Shown here piece after piece: positions 30,230 to 43,038 of a stretch of 64,000 bases of DNA (position 1 is the first letter of the stretch; each line of letters starts with the position of its first letter). Made by a program: the position numbers and the translations under genes. The notes beneath the pieces are model-generated. The model searched no databases and had not been told where the DNA came from. It saw only the letters and a list, made by a program, of their open reading frames with translations. The DNA comes from Isoetes taiwanensis (lineage: Eukaryota; Streptophyta; Lycopodiopsida; Isoetales; Isoetaceae), in assembly GCA_021234155.1 (NCBI GenBank), contig JAJEKV010000071.1:2181138-2245137 (forward strand), given 5' to 3'.

Positions 30230-31045
30230 CAAACCATGCACCACACCATGCCCTACACTCATCATATTCACCAGACCGAGCACCTTAGTGTTGTGTACAT
30301 TACCACACACCACACCACACCCCACCACACACCACACCCCACACCCCACACCACCACACCACACCATCCACCACATACCATACACCAAATGTGTGGTGGT
30401 AGCAAGGAGTGGTGGGACATTGTGCAGGGTGGTGGAGTGGTGGTGGTGTGTGGTGGTGGTGGGGTGTGGTGTTGGTGATGGTGGTGGGGGTGTGGTGGTG
30501 GGGTTTGGTGGTGGTGGCGGTGGTGGTGGAGTGTGTGGTGGTGGAGAAGTGATATGGTGGTGGAGTGTGGTGGTGGGAGATGGTGGGGTGTGGTGGGAGC
30601 TGGTGGGGTGTAGTGGTGGGAGATGGTGGGGTATGGTGTGGGACATGGTGAACTGTGGTGGAGTGTGGTGGTGGAAGATGGTGGGCTTCAAATGTGGTGA
30701 TAATGAGAATGTGGTGCATGTGGTGGTGGGAGATGGTGTGTTTGAAATGTGGTGATAAATGTGGTGGTGGCAAAGATATGCTAGTCTATGGTGGATGAAA
30801 TTTAGTGGGAGGATAGATGGTGGGGTGTTATGTGTTGTGGTGGTGGTGACAGATGTGGTGAAATGTGGTGGTGAGAGATTGTGTGGTGAAATGTAGTGGC
30901 TGTGACGAATGTGGTGGAGTGTGGTGGGGTGAGGGGGGAGAATAAATAAAATTGAATCCACATATTATACATTTAACATGCACACACCCACGTGACACCA
31001 TAAATATAATGCATCCCACACCACACCACACCACACATCATATCA
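30230..31045 (+). repeat. CCACACCACA / GGTGGTG microsatellite with strand switch
   Basis: The plus strand is CACACCACACC from ~30230 to 30375, switches to GTGGTGG from ~30415 to 30940, and returns to CACACCACAC at ~31015-31045. The G-rich part has many runs compatible with G-quadruplexes. H/T/P- and G/V-rich ORFs here are compositional. Confidence 0.8.
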
Positions 31046-31399
31046 CATCACTTTGATCCTATTTCGTTTGCCATAAAGAATCTGCCTAGTCTGCTCTCAT
31101 AATATTTTTGAAATTCGTACACTCTGATAATAATTACATTCCTTTCCTAATAATATTAAAGGACCTACCCACTAAATCCTGTCCCTGCACTAGATTTTTG
31201 GCGCGCAAGCTTCCAAGTTTATTCCGGCAATGGCTAACAGGAGGTTCAGAGACAATTACGGCCTACCTAGAGTGAGTGAGGAGGCCCTTCGGTTTGGGCT
31301 CGTGATCAGTCTTTGAAGGTGGATATGCCTAAATCCACCTTCTTTACTCAATTCAAAGCCACCCTAAACCCATTCAATTGACTGGATGCTGGGCCTTCA

Positions 31400-31708
31400 A
31401 TGGCTATTTTTGGGGTCGGATTGACGGGAAGAGAGCTTTCAGTTAAGGTTCATGACCTTATGTTACATGTTGCTGCAAAAACGGGTATAGCATGGGTTGT
31501 TCGGCACTTCGAGGCTCTGAGTCGGCAACAACGGGAATTATTGGCAGGGTTGCGTTCTTACCACGAGGGGATGCAGGAAGCACTGGCAAACCTGATCCTA
31601 TGCAATTCTGGGATGACTGCAGAAAGCTTAGATGCTTTAGTGCAGAAAACAGTAATTTTGGATGCACCAGAAGTGGAGCCAGTCATACCAGCATTTCATG
31701 CTGCTTAG
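31400..31708 (+). CDS. Unrecognised small ORF (102 aa)
   Basis: Encodes a mostly helical-looking protein with a leucine-rich middle and ending in EVEPVIPAFHAA. Related-looking frame MANRRFRDNYGLPRVSEEALRFGL lies upstream (~31230-31310), ending in a stop, so this could be the 3' part of a broken gene. I cannot assign a family. Confidence 0.25.
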   Translation: MAIFGVGLTGRELSVKVHDLMLHVAAKTGIAWVVRHFEALSRQQRELLAGLRSYHEGMQEALANLILCNSGMTAESLDALVQKTVILDAPEVEPVIPAFHAA

Positions 31709-31762
31709 GAAATGCATGTAAATTTAGTTCTCAAAACCAGTAGATAAATACAGAAGATGAAT

Positions 31763-31955
31763 GAATGCCCCATCTGGACGTTTCCACTAAAATAATGTCA
31801 CAATACAACATGCCCATCTGGGCATCTCCACTAAAATAATATCACAATACGGAATGAATGCCCCATCTGGGCGTCTCCACTAAAATAATGTCACAATACA
31901 ACATGCTGTAATGCCCCATCTGGGCGTCTCCACTAAAATAATATCACAATACAAC
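31763..31955 (+). repeat. Minisatellite, about 50-bp unit, four copies
   Basis: The phrase GCCCCATCTGGGCGTCTCC-ACTAAAATAATGTCACAATAC recurs at ~31767, 31812, 31861 and 31914. CCCATCTGGG is itself palindromic. Confidence 0.75.
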
Positions 31956-31959
31956 ATGT

Positions 31960-34080
31960 TGATTATACATCCATTAGTTTATTCCTTGCTCATGTGCTTT
32001 TCCTGTTTCGTCTTCAATTCTGTAAACTTGGTAATAGGACCTTCTTTAATTCTGAAAAATTCTGTGCTTGAACTCCCTCTGGCTATGCGAATCATTGAGA
32101 ACTATTTGCAGGGTTTTGGCTCTTGCATTTCCTTGTGCCACACCTCTGCCATATCGCTGCTCTAGTTTTCTTTTCTGCTGAAATAGTCTAATCCTGTACT
32201 GATACCAAATGATGTAATGAGAGCAATGCATTCCACAAAAGCCTAGCAACGGACCAAAACCCTGCTGAAAAGGAGCTGCTGTAGGAAATAACAAAAATAC
32301 TCTCCACGTCTTCACAAATGCCTTAGTTGATCAAAATTTCTTCTTGCAATGCCAGTATGATGTCCAAGCAAAATCTGGGTGTGCAGAACACTTTGAATCG
32401 ATATCTGTGCTATAAATATTTCTAGATTTACGTTTCTTTCATTCATGCTTCTCTGGGATTTGTGGTAAACCCCAACTAACATGTTTGCTTTTCGTTTTTA
32501 CAGGAACATATCAATATTCTGATGTTGGAAAGTTACATTTTTGGAGCAAATTCTACCACGATTTCTTCTATTCTGGCCACATCCAAATTGTTACTTCTCC
32601 ATGGCAAAGTGTATACATGTGCCCATCGTGTTTGAGAAGGCCATAGAATGTGCTATATTGCATGAGGCTTTTCTGAGCCACCTTGTTTTAGAGAAGTGAG
32701 ATTAAAGGTAACTGTGTATCTGTATATTCATCTCTAAGGACCAATACATATGTTTTTATACGTAAATTCATTCACAACACAATTTGCTTTTGACACATCA
32801 TTTAAGAGACGGAAATCAGACACCAATTTGGTAATTGTGAGTTTGCATTGTTACAAAGAGTGTAGCAGGATCATAATGCCCTTTGCCATGCAATTGGCTG
32901 GGATGGACTTCTTAAGGTGAGTCTTTATTTGTTAGTTGATGGTTGTCTTGGTATCCCATCACACATTTCTTGGAAACTAAAATCCTAGGCATTTATTTTG
33001 TGTTGTTATAGTTGACTCATGTCCTACTCGCGTCAAAAGCATCTACATGTTCAGAGGGTTTTGACGATTTCAATTCTTCTCATGTATCTTATGCAGGTAA
33101 ACTTTGTTCCATGAGTCTATGCTTTTGTGACTATATTATCCAGTAGTCTCCAATTGCTTACAATTCTAGCTTGCACATTTTTGAGTTATGTGATTATTTG
33201 TTGTATGCTTTCATTGCTGTTTTGTAGGCTCTCATTTCAGTAATAGCATAGCATGGATCTCTATAGATGTAGCACTAAATCTCTTTCCCTTATCATAGAG
33301 CTGATGCCAAGGACAGCAAGCAGAGGTGGATCATAAGAACCTTGGCAGTTACAATGAAATGAACATGAAGATGTTATTTGGGTCTAAGTAAAGTGCTTTA
33401 CTGTCAGAATACAACTTGATCCTTCGCCGGCAATGCATGTCAAGGTTTTTTACGAACCTAAACCTAGAAGGTGCAAAGCATCAAATTTATGACAGAGTAC
33501 TAAATATGTTCTCTCATGCAGTTCTTTGAAGGGGCTCAATTTACTTTTAACGAGGTAAAACCTCACTGCCCATAGTATTAGCAATATACCAACGCCTCTT
33601 ATCATTGTAAAATAAATGGTATTGAAGCAGAACGTCTTCTATATGCCAGTTCTAGGAGCATGTGCTTTATAGCCCATCCAGATGATGCACCTCATCCTCT
33701 ATGTAGGTATATTGCTTTCATATAGTGATGTACCTATTTGAGGCCTATTGCATGATTTTTAGCTTTGTTCTTCCTATACAGAGAGATATGGCTTTCAGAA
33801 GTTAATTCTCAGGAAATATTTAGAAGTTCCTATTAGGAGTTCCTATTTTCAATATATATATATAAGTCATATACAATTTGTGTTTGAAGCTAATATTTCT
33901 GCCCTGAAAAGAAGTGTGGCCACGACATGTGCCCTATAAAAGTAAAAAAATAAAAAACTAAATTCTCTTCGTGTGACGTCACCGTCTTCTCTGCTCTCTC
34001 TGAGATTGTTTCTGATTAGATTTTGGGATCGACTGCATCGAATTACAAGATTTATAAGAGGACTGATTCTGCTCTGGAGG
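31960..34080. other. AT-rich stretch, no recognised gene
   Basis: Only short ORFs are present. Several TTGCAG/TGCAG-GTAAAC-like splice signals suggest it could be intronic or captured sequence, but no exon is identifiable. (AT)n runs near 33855. Confidence 0.4.
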
Positions 34081-34179
34081 TTTTGGAATGATATGATATG
34101 ATATGAATTTATCAAGCCAATTAGGCCCTCAGGCCTCTATGGCAAACCATTACAAAAGTTTGAGTAAAATCTAAGCGCA

Positions 34180-34834
34180 TTAATCCAAGGCGCTATTTAT
34201 ATCAAAGTTAAGCATTAAATTATACAGATCAATTATATCTGCTCTCTCCTTCCAAACATCTCGAATGTATGTGCTTAAAGTATGTGGTGATACTGCAAAA
34301 AGATCTCTTAAAGTGTTTACCTCTATACCATGTTTTTTCCTTATATGTTCATAGGAATATGTTCCATACCATCTACCTGTCTCAATGTGCAGATGGTGAG
34401 AAGAAAGTCTCAATTGAGAGATATACATCCGGTTCTTGCGGCTAATATGTGACATTTTTGTTCCTTGTAATCCTGTAGAGAATTAATCTCAGCTAGGTAG
34501 AATTGTTTCTTTGTATACCTGTATCCCCAATCTTCCATAGCTTGCTCAGTGCTCTTTCTGTCACAAAAGCTCTTATCTCTGAATATTTTTCCGAATCTGG
34601 CCAGGTATTCAAGCCAAGCCATTTTTCTGCCCATTTCAAGGCATCGGCATACCAGCCTTTATTTTTAAATTGCTGCAATGCCATATAGGGGAGCCTATCC
34701 TGCTCCATTGCCAAAACTCTGTTTATATAAGTGATCGTTCTAATCAAAGCTTCAACTTCTAGAGGTAATAGACCTGTCTCAGCAAGCAGCATGCAATATG
34801 GAGTCTGAGGCTTAACTCCAAGTTCAAGGAGCAA
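34180..34834 (-). pseudogene. LINE ORF2 C-terminal region, degraded
   Basis: Two frames (34834-34493 and 34455-34180) match the C terminus of the intact copy at 47.2-48.3 kb: LGVKPQTPYCMLLAETGLLPLE and RMYISQLRLSSHHLHIETGRW. The CxxxxxxxHxxxxC zinc-like segment of the intact copy is deleted here. Confidence 0.7.
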
Positions 34835-35216
34835 AAATCTTTTCTGGACCTGTTCTATTTTATTCCAACCTCTGAGAGAAAGCCCAGGGCCCCAAATTGG
34901 GCAACCATAAAGAACAACAGACCTTACATGAATAAGCCATCTGAATCACATGATTTTCCATTCCACATGTGTTGCAATGCAGATTTGACATCATCAACAG
35001 AAAATAATGACATCGACTCACCAGAGGAGACCATTAAGCCTTTATCTGAGTCGTGATCTTGGTATAGTTCTCTGATCAAGTCTAGGAGTCTATCTTTGGA
35101 GATGTCACCATTTGTGGTATGCTTCTTTGTCCGACTCCAAAACTTTTTTGGTTCCAATTCCATTTCATCCATGAGCATTTTATGGTGCATCCTCAGCCAA
35201 TCCCTCTTTTTGTGCT

Positions 35217-36345
35217 TCACCAGAACTTTACGGCAGCTTGAGTATCTCTTGCAGTCTTACAAGCAAGTTTAGCATCTAAACAGGCAGTATCAAACCATTT
35301 TCTGTCTTTATATTTTACACTTTTAGTACTGACTCCAAAAGTGTCTCTTGCTACTCTCATAATAATATCTTGCAATGTATGGCTTTTCTCTTCTATCAAG
35401 GCTGGCCATTCCACATCTGTTAACATCTGTGTTAAACTCTTTTCATATTGCGAAGCAAGCTTATAGCGGATTTTCAGCCTCAAAGGAGGATTCGGATCTT
35501 TAGTAACCTCCTGTACTTTTACGTCTAGAAGTATCATAAGCGGAGCATGGTCGGAGTCCGGGCTTTTGTCCAAGATCCTAAAATCTTTTAAGCATGACAT
35601 ATAGTCTGGATCTCCTAAAAGCAAATCCACTGAGCTTTTACCATTCGGCTGAAAGCAAGTAAAGCCTTTGGAATGTGGAAAGCTGGCTATGCCATTGCAG
35701 ATTACCATGTTAAAAGACTCGCATAAAGAAATAACATGCTCACCCATTTTGTTTTGCACATAATCCGTTGTTTGCCTTGGCCACGCTGCATGCCCATCTT
35801 GTTCCTGAAGTCAAAGAGCATTCATTTCCCCTGACAGCAGAGTTGCTTGTTTGTTGGAAAGCCGTGCATTGAAATCCCATGTCACATATACAAGCCCTTT
35901 GTGCCTATAAAGGGATATATCATTAGCAAGATTCTCCAACGGGTCATCAGGATTCAAGTCTGGGTGATTATATATGGATGCAAGAGGATCTAGCGGAGCA
36001 AAATATACCACAGCCACATAAATATCTTTATGATCAGAGTTTAAATGCAACCAGATAAACTGAGAGAAGACATCTTTCTTTATTATGGTAATTGAATTTT
36101 TCAGGCCTTTCCGTACAAAGCATGCTATACCACCCCAACCACGTTGGCTCTGACCACGCATATTCCAGACTGAATCAAGAAGATCAAATCCTGGGATTTC
36201 GATCGCCCTATTGAATTCATGTTCCCATGTTTCTGTGAAAGCCACTATATCATAATCATGAAAAAGAGTTAAACTGCTTAAAATTTTGTCTTCATTTAGT
36301 CCATGTATGTTCCAAACGAGAAGCCTGAGGACCTGAGATCCCTAT
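35217..36345 (-). pseudogene. LINE ORF2 endonuclease domain (APE-like), broken
   Basis: Motifs in order: AFTETWEHEFN (position of the catalytic Glu), GWGGIACFVRKGL, VYVTWDFNARLS (family GDFNAR with the Gly changed to Trp), and SPDSDHAPLMI (catalytic SDH). A TGA at 35811 interrupts the frame and a frameshift follows at ~35217. It would nick target DNA in an intact element. Confidence 0.75.
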
Positions 36346-36389
36346 GCCTTGTTTCGGATCAGCAGTTTATTGTTTACTATGTATACAAT

Positions 36390-37057
36390 TTTGCCTTCAT
36401 CCCTTAATCGTTTCATCTCATTGAGCATTTGCTTTCTTTCATTTTGCTGTACAATTGTCAGATCATCATTCAACCAGATCTTTTGACCTTTCAAGTGGCT
36501 TCTGCTGAATTACTCTATTTCGTGCATCTACATCTGTGAATCTGATTAAGATCGGCCGTATTTTACCTTCATTCTTCTTACCAATGCAGCGACAATGTAA
36601 TACTCCTGGATTTGATAAAAACATGGTGTCCTTGAAGAAGACATCCACCACTTCAAATATTTTCTCTTCGTCCTTTTCTTCTATACCTGGTAATATCAGA
36701 TTCTTTGCTCTGGCTGTCCGCTCTTCATGTTCTGCAATTCTTTCTTGCTCCTATGCAAATAAGCTCTGTACATGCGCTTCAATATTGGAAGTGATCTTAG
36801 TCACCATTTGCTCCTGACTCATTTCTTCAGAACCTACATCCTCTTCGTTTTCCTCTTGATTCTCTTGGATATCTTCCACAATACCCTTTACTTCATGAAC
36901 ACCCTGTTTCAAACACTTCATTTCCTCTCTCCTGCCTGCATTTCCTCTCTCAGCAGTCTAATTTCTTCTCTGGCTGGCTGGAGCTCTGAGGTCAGGATTC
37001 GAAACACATCTTCCTCCTCCGGATCTCCTTTTTTTGCTGAAGATCGCTTACTCATCT
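36390..37057 (-). pseudogene. LINE ORF1 (RNA-binding protein), broken
   Basis: Opens MSKRSSAKKGDPEEEDVF with a predicted coiled coil (EEIRLLREEMQA), then a frameshift near 36925 and an in-frame TAG at ~36750. The L1-like RNA-recognition part follows: RAKNLILPGIEEKDEE, VVDVFFKDTM, and IGKKNEGKIRPILIRFTD. In the family this protein coats LINE RNA. Confidence 0.6.
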
Positions 37058-37462
37058 GTCCGATCTGTTTGTGTCTGTTCAGAGGTTGCTGTCAACGCAG
37101 ATGTCACTGTCTGTGCTCTCTATTTAGTTTTCACGATAGCGCCTAGGGTTCGCGCCTAGGTTTAGCGCTATCATAGTTGCATTGAATGTGAGATCTCCAG
37201 AGATTTAAGGAGTATAATTGCATTGAATGTATCTTGCCCCACTATTCTGACATCCGCCATAGCCAGACTTGTGCTTGCCCCTGCATACAAAACTCAACAG
37301 AGGCCTGTTACAAGGAACGAACTAAGAAAAATCCAATATAAAGCCCATTGCCTTACCACCATTTACTCCAATTTTGCACTGAATCCCTTAATGGGTGCCT
37401 CAATCGGACCAGATCGAGACAGAAGAACCAGTAAAGTAGAGCAAATTGAAAGCCCCGCACAA

Positions 37463-38378
37463 TCTTATATTATAATGTTATACCGTAAGTGCGTAGTGCA
37501 TCGAGCCCTAATTTGAATGGCCGAGATCATCTGGATGCATTCGAAGGCCTAGATTTATTGCACGACTTACCAACACTGTGATTGGTCATGCGTCGATCTC
37601 TTAAGGGGAAAGGGTAAATGAAAAGGGGGAAAAGGAAAAGGGAAGTGGAAAGAGAGAATGTGAAGGGCAAAAAGGCATGGGGAAAAGGGAAAAGGGTGGG
37701 AAAAAGGGCATGGGAAAAGGGAAATAGAAAAGAAAAAAGAATGGAAAAGAGGCACGGGAAAAAGGAAATGAGAAAAATGGAAAAGGGGAAGAGACAAAGG
37801 GAACATGGAAAAGGGAAAGAGGGAAAGGGTGAGGAGATGGAAAAAGGGAAGGTAAAAAGGGCATGAAAAACGGAAGGGAGAAAAGAAAAATGGAGGGGAA
37901 AAGGCTACACAAAAAAAAGAGGAAAAGAGTGGGAAAAGGAGGAAAAGAGAAGGGAAAATAGGCGAGGAAAAGAGAAGGGAAAATAGGCATGGAAAAGGGC
38001 GAAAGAGAAAAAGGTTAAGAAAAAAGGGAAGACATGGAAAAAGGGTGGGGAAAAGAGAAGGCATAAAAAAAGAGAAAGGGGAAGGGAAAAGGGCAAAGAA
38101 AAAAGAGAAGAGGGAAAAGGTGGAGAAAGGAGCAAAAGAGAAGGGAAAAAGGTTATCGAGGACAGGGAAGGGGGAAGGAAAGGGATGGGAAAACAAGGAA
38201 ACATGTGAGAAAGACGAGAAAAAAAAAGGAAAAGAAAAAAAAAGTACAGAAAATAAGAAAAAATGAAATGCGAGATAGAGCAAGAGGGAAAGGGAAAGGG
38301 ATAGGGCTTTTCTCACTGCATCCCAAAGCATTTATAGGCTCTCAACTTATGCCCAGCAACGGTGGGCACCATTACTAG
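37463..38378 (+). mobile_element. Helitron Hel-F (complete ends, 916 bp)
   Basis: TCTTATATTATAATG start after A; stem-loop GCCCAGC-AAC-GGTGGGC (38351-38367, one stem mismatch); CTAG at 38375-38378 before T. The interior is a shortened Hel-E: the first ~220 bp and last ~650 bp correspond, so it is an internal deletion derivative. Purine tract on the plus strand. Confidence 0.87.
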
Positions 38379-39055
38379 TAACTTCGAATGATGGACCTGC
38401 ATGAAAAGCCTGCTCAATCGACATCAAGCATGTCATTTTTACATCTTAATGCTTTATCTGCTTGCAAAATCTTCCATTCTTCTGCAAATTAGCTCCGTTG
38501 TGGCCGGATTAGCAGCCCTCATGTGGCCGACCCTGCTGCCAGTTTCGATTTGTGTGGAAGAAGCGGGACGCCACAGCAACAAGACAGACTAAAATCAAGC
38601 GAAACCGAGGCATTTTATGGATGCTCGATGAAGAATCATCAAAGGGTAGAAGCATAAAAGGGTGATTGAATTTTTTTGTATATTAATGTAAAAAAATGAA
38701 CTGGGCTAAAGTATTTGTAATGTACATTTTGAATTTTACATGGAGTTACCTATCATTAATAAAGGTGGTTGACGTCCAATATTCTCCATAATTATACCAA
38801 ATTCTTCCGAAATCTTGGCTCATATTTTGAACTTTCCTCAATCGATCAAACATGGATCATCCATTTTGAATTTGTATACTAGACGTGAATTCATTACATT
38901 TTGAATCTATAAATGTAAAATACTGGCACTTTTTTTGCCCACCCTTTCATGCTTCTACCCCAAAGCAGCTTTTTGCCAGTAATCTGATAGAAAATCCCCC
39001 CCTTAGCTATGCCAGTGGTCTCGTAGAAAATCAGAGAAAGTGAAAATACTTGCGC
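38379..39055. other. Unique stretch, no recognised gene
   Basis: Contains a 63-codon ORF (38401-38592) with a hydrophobic middle, not recognised; otherwise AT-rich. Confidence 0.4.
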
Positions 39056-39057
39056 CT

Positions 39058-39214
<157 letters not shown>

Positions 39215-39346
39215 CTGGGCCACATGCATTTTAGAGATTACAAGGAGAGACAATAACGAGATGGGAGAAGGGGAGAGATGGGTGAGAGTGGGTTTTCTTG
39301 ACTCTCACCTCCAGAGACAATTTCTCCCTAACAGGAGAGAGGGACA

Positions 39347-40532
39347 TCTTTATATTATAAAGTTATAGCATATGTCATGAATCAAACCCTAATTTGGACA
39401 GTTGAGATCATCTGATTGCATTCGAAGGTCGAAATTTATTGCACAACTTCCCACCACCATGATTGACCATGCTGTGATCTCTTAAGAGGGAAGGGAAAAA
39501 ATGACATTGTGAAAAGGAGAAGAGGGTATAGGGAAAGGGTAAGACAAGAAGCGGAGAAGGGAAGAAAAAAGGGCATAGAGAAAACTGGAAGAGGGAAGGA
39601 GGGAAAAGAGAAGGAGAAAAAATGAAAAGGGAAAGGGCGGGGAAAGGGGAAAAGGGAAGGTATGAAAAAAAAGAAAGGGAAAGAAATAAAGGAGGAGGAA
39701 TGGGATGGAAAAAAGACATGAAAATAAAAGAAAGGGAAAAAAGGCATTGGAAAAAAGAGAAAAAAAAAAGGTGGTAAAAAGGGGTGTGGGAAAAGGGAGA
39801 GAGAAAAAGAAAAGGAAAAAGGGGGGAGGGGGGAGGAGAGGGGGAAACGGGAGGGAAAAGGTGAAATAGAGAAGGGACTGAGAAAGAAGGAAAAGGGAAG
39901 GGAAAAAGGCCGTCGGAAAGGGAAAAGGGAAGGGCAAGGGCAAAGGGAAGCGAAGCGAAGGGGAGGGGAAGAGAGGGGAGGGGAAAAATGGAAAAGGGAA
40001 AAAATGTAAAGGAAAAGGGGAAGGGAAACGCGGAGGACAATAAAGAGAATGAGAGAAAAATAAGCGTAAAATGGGAAAATAGGAAGGGGAGGGAAAATAA
40101 AAGGAAAAGAAAAATAGAAAAAAGAAAAAGGGAAAAGCAGGGAATAGAAAAATACAAAAGAAAAAAAGGAAAAAAGGAAAAGCGATTGAGAAAGGGCAAA
40201 AAAAGAAAAAGGAAAGGGCAAATAAAAATAGTAGAAAAGGGAATGCGAAATTAGAAAAAAAAAACGATGAAAGGGAAAACAAGGAAGGGAAAAGGGAGAT
40301 GGTAGAAATGGAATAGTGGAAAAAGAAAAAAGATAATAGAAAATGGAAAAGGGGAAAGGGGAAAATAAAATAAAATAAAATAAAAAGCATGGAAGGCAAA
40401 AAGAAAAAGAAAAAAGGAAGGGAAAGTGGAAATATTATGTGATTTTAAGAATGTGAATTCATTAAACAATTTGCTCCAATGTATTATTTACAGTTCCTAG
40501 ATATGCCCAGCAACGCCGGGCTCCATTTCTAG
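39347..40532 (+). mobile_element. Helitron Hel-G (1186 bp, diverged subfamily)
   Basis: Starts TCTTTATATTATAAAG after A; ends with stem-loop GCCCAGC-AAC-GCCGGGC (40505-40521), then TCCATTTCTAG before T. The 3' tail differs from the ACCATTACTAG type, defining a second terminus subtype. Interior purine tract from ~39485 to 40435 on the plus strand. Confidence 0.85.
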
Positions 40533-41407
40533 TAACTAATACATTTGCTTATAGATTTGACCTCAAAATTTTCCTTCTGATCACTTTAATTATTGAACTT
40601 TGTCCTCAAAGATGTGCATTTATAATCTTTTGTGCTTTCCATTGTGCTGCTTGGTCGCAACATTTTCAGCACATCCTTAAGGCATACGTTTTAGAGGGCC
40701 TTTATAGCCAGCCACATGGGTGTTAATTTTGCATAAAGAATTATTCACCGTTGCCTTGTGAGCCAAACAATCATGTCATCCTAGAAGACCAAGCATAAAG
40801 GAGAAAAATCCGGGGTAAACATGTTGTTAATGCTAGATTTATGATGTCTTGCAGGTCTTCCCAGTCATGAGTATGAGAAAGGAAAGTTAATGCTTGCATT
40901 AGAACCCAAACATCATATTTGCTGCTTAATAAATTAAAAAAGATCCAAAGCAATCTTATATTATAATGTTTTACTGTAAGTGTTGGACCACGCCCTAATT
41001 TAGATGGTTCAGATTATCAGTTCTAGAACTACTAAGTGTAGGTATAGACAAGGATGCTGAATGCTTCTCGGCATCTCCTTATAACCAAAACTGATACATT
41101 GAAAGCAAGTTAGTGAAAGCATTATGGTCGGGATTAAAAAACCTCGCCCTTTCGGGTTTTCGAGGAAAAACCCTGACAATAATGAGATCACTAACGTATG
41201 CTACCATATAAATAGCATCTATACCCTCATGCTGACGAGCCTTGTTGGGTGTAATTACAATACAACAAAGAAATTGCACCATATGAACTCATATTCGAAT
41301 ATATCGATCTTCATTTTGTGCACGGAATCCCATATATCTCTGTGTAAAATGCCAAAAGTACGCTCCTTACTGCTCACCTGCACACACAAAAAAGTAACCA
41401 AAAGACA

Positions 41408-41555
41408 CTAGGGCTCATCCAGGCATGAGGGTCTCCAACCAGGCACGAGGGCCTCCATCCAGGCACGAGGGCCTCTACCAGACACAGAGTCCTCCAACAG
41501 GCACGAGGGCCTCAACCAGGTATGAAAACCTCCACTAGGCACAAGACCTCCGACA
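41408..41555 (+). repeat. Minisatellite, about 20-22-bp unit
   Basis: CAGGCACGAGGGCCTCCA-like unit repeated about seven times with drift, inside unit 1 of the dimer. Confidence 0.7.
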
Positions 41556-41593
41556 AAGTTGGCTACACAAATAAAGTTCACAAATGGAAAGAC

Positions 41594-41786
41594 AAGGGTG
41601 GGGGGGTGGGGACCAACACCAAGAAGAGAAAGGAAGATGCACGAAAGCTGATGGGGAAAAGATGGACGAGAAAGAAATTAAATAGGGAGAGGGAAGGAAA
41701 AGACAAAAATAACTAAACTGCTAACTAACTCCGTAGTTCTAGAACTTTGTTTTCCTTCTATTCGTTGAAACGAAGGAAAATGCCAT
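41594..41786 (+). repeat. 3' terminal block, first copy
   Basis: ACCAACACCAAGAAGAGAAA through GCCAT; over 90% identical by eye to 44248-44420, including the 3' hairpin. Confidence 0.85.
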
Positions 41787-42707
41787 TTCTAGAACTACTA
41801 CGTGTAGGTATAGACAAGGATGCTGAAAAAGAGGCAGAGAGAAGCAAAGAACCAGTTAAGAAACGCAAAGAAAAATTGTATGTTGAATATTGTAAAAAGA
41901 CCTATCTTAGGTCACTCCTAAACCCAAAAACTGAAGGCAAGTATTAGTACAAGGAAAAAACAAAGATGTGTTTGAAACGGAAGGGAAGGGATTTATGGTT
42001 GAGGTTAAGGTCAAGATAGGGATTAACTTTATTATCTGGATATTAGGAACCTTATATAGAGCATTTGAGCTAATAACCGCGTATTGCTAGCAATATACCA
42101 ACGACACAAAACTATAATGGCCTTGCCCGTTTAACAGGACCTAAACAAATCAATGTTGCAAATAACCCAGCGGAAAATGAACTCATTTTACTGTAATACA
42201 AATTATGGAAGAAACGCTACCCCTATGCTCTATTGAAGCATGCATTCTTATCCTGGTGCTAAAATAAGAAAAAGATAAAGGCAGTTATGCAACCGGATCG
42301 AAACAAAAAATAGGTAAAACTTTTGGCTGTGTGTTACGATGGCGGTTACCTAGCTAAAATCTGACTACAGGGAGAAGAACCAGGGGAAGATCCAGCTACT
42401 GTTCGTCCTCCGCCATGCTATCACAGCTTCAGCCGGTTGCAATCTTGGCTACCGTTCGGCACTCTACTCCATGCTACATATCTGATTCGGCTTCAGAACA
42501 GGGCTTTAGTTAAGATAGGGATCACAATAAAACCCGACACATACAGGTAAAGCGGTTCTGTTACTGAAAATCAAAGCTACTAAATAAACACAGGTCTTGA
42601 ACTCGATTGGCCTCTTCATGCATTCAAAGGTAACTTAGCCACAGACAAGTATTTGTCACTGGTATGAATTAACCAGATAAGCAGTTTATGCAGCCTGTTA
42701 GACAGCT

Positions 42708-42830
42708 AGAAACACAAGCCAACAGAAACGATTGCCTTGAGAAAATTTAGAGGAACAAAACCTATGAAACTCCTAGAAACACAAGCCAACAGAAAAGATT
42801 ACTTTGAGAAAATTTAGATAAACAAAACAT
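42708..42830 (+). repeat. Tandem duplication of about 63 bp
   Basis: AGAAACACAAGCCAACAGAAA through AAAACCT/AAAACA occurs twice in succession with few changes. Confidence 0.7.
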
Positions 42831-43038
42831 TCCTGTACGCTTTCTATGAAACTCTGCTTCTTCCAAACCAAAGGCAACCTTAATAACCCAGAATGTATTA
42901 AATAAACCAGAGTCTTTAAACATCTCTCAAGCATACTTGGCCTTCTGACCGAACTTACCACAGATGCAACAGAGCAAACTTACCACAGATGACATAGCAA
43001 ATAAGAGCCAAAACCATCAGAAGGGTAAAACCCTCATT

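Larger units (their letters stand above)
34090..37057 (-). mobile_element. LINE-1 copy: ORF1, endonuclease and C terminus, RT deleted
   Basis: Minus-strand order: ORF1 from 37057, ORF2 endonuclease (36345-35217), a linker piece, then the C-terminal region (34834-34180). The junction at ~34925 joins the start of the RT domain (SCDSDGL) directly to the post-RT region, removing the palm with its YADD. The 3' end carries stem-loop AGGCC-TGAG-GGCCT (34123-34136, minus) and a (CATAT)n tail rather than poly(A). It is the same family as the copy at 47.2-49.3 kb. Confidence 0.75.

Noticed and set aside
30113-30961. His/Thr/Pro-rich 282-codon ORF
   Set aside because: Translation of the CCACCACA microsatellite.
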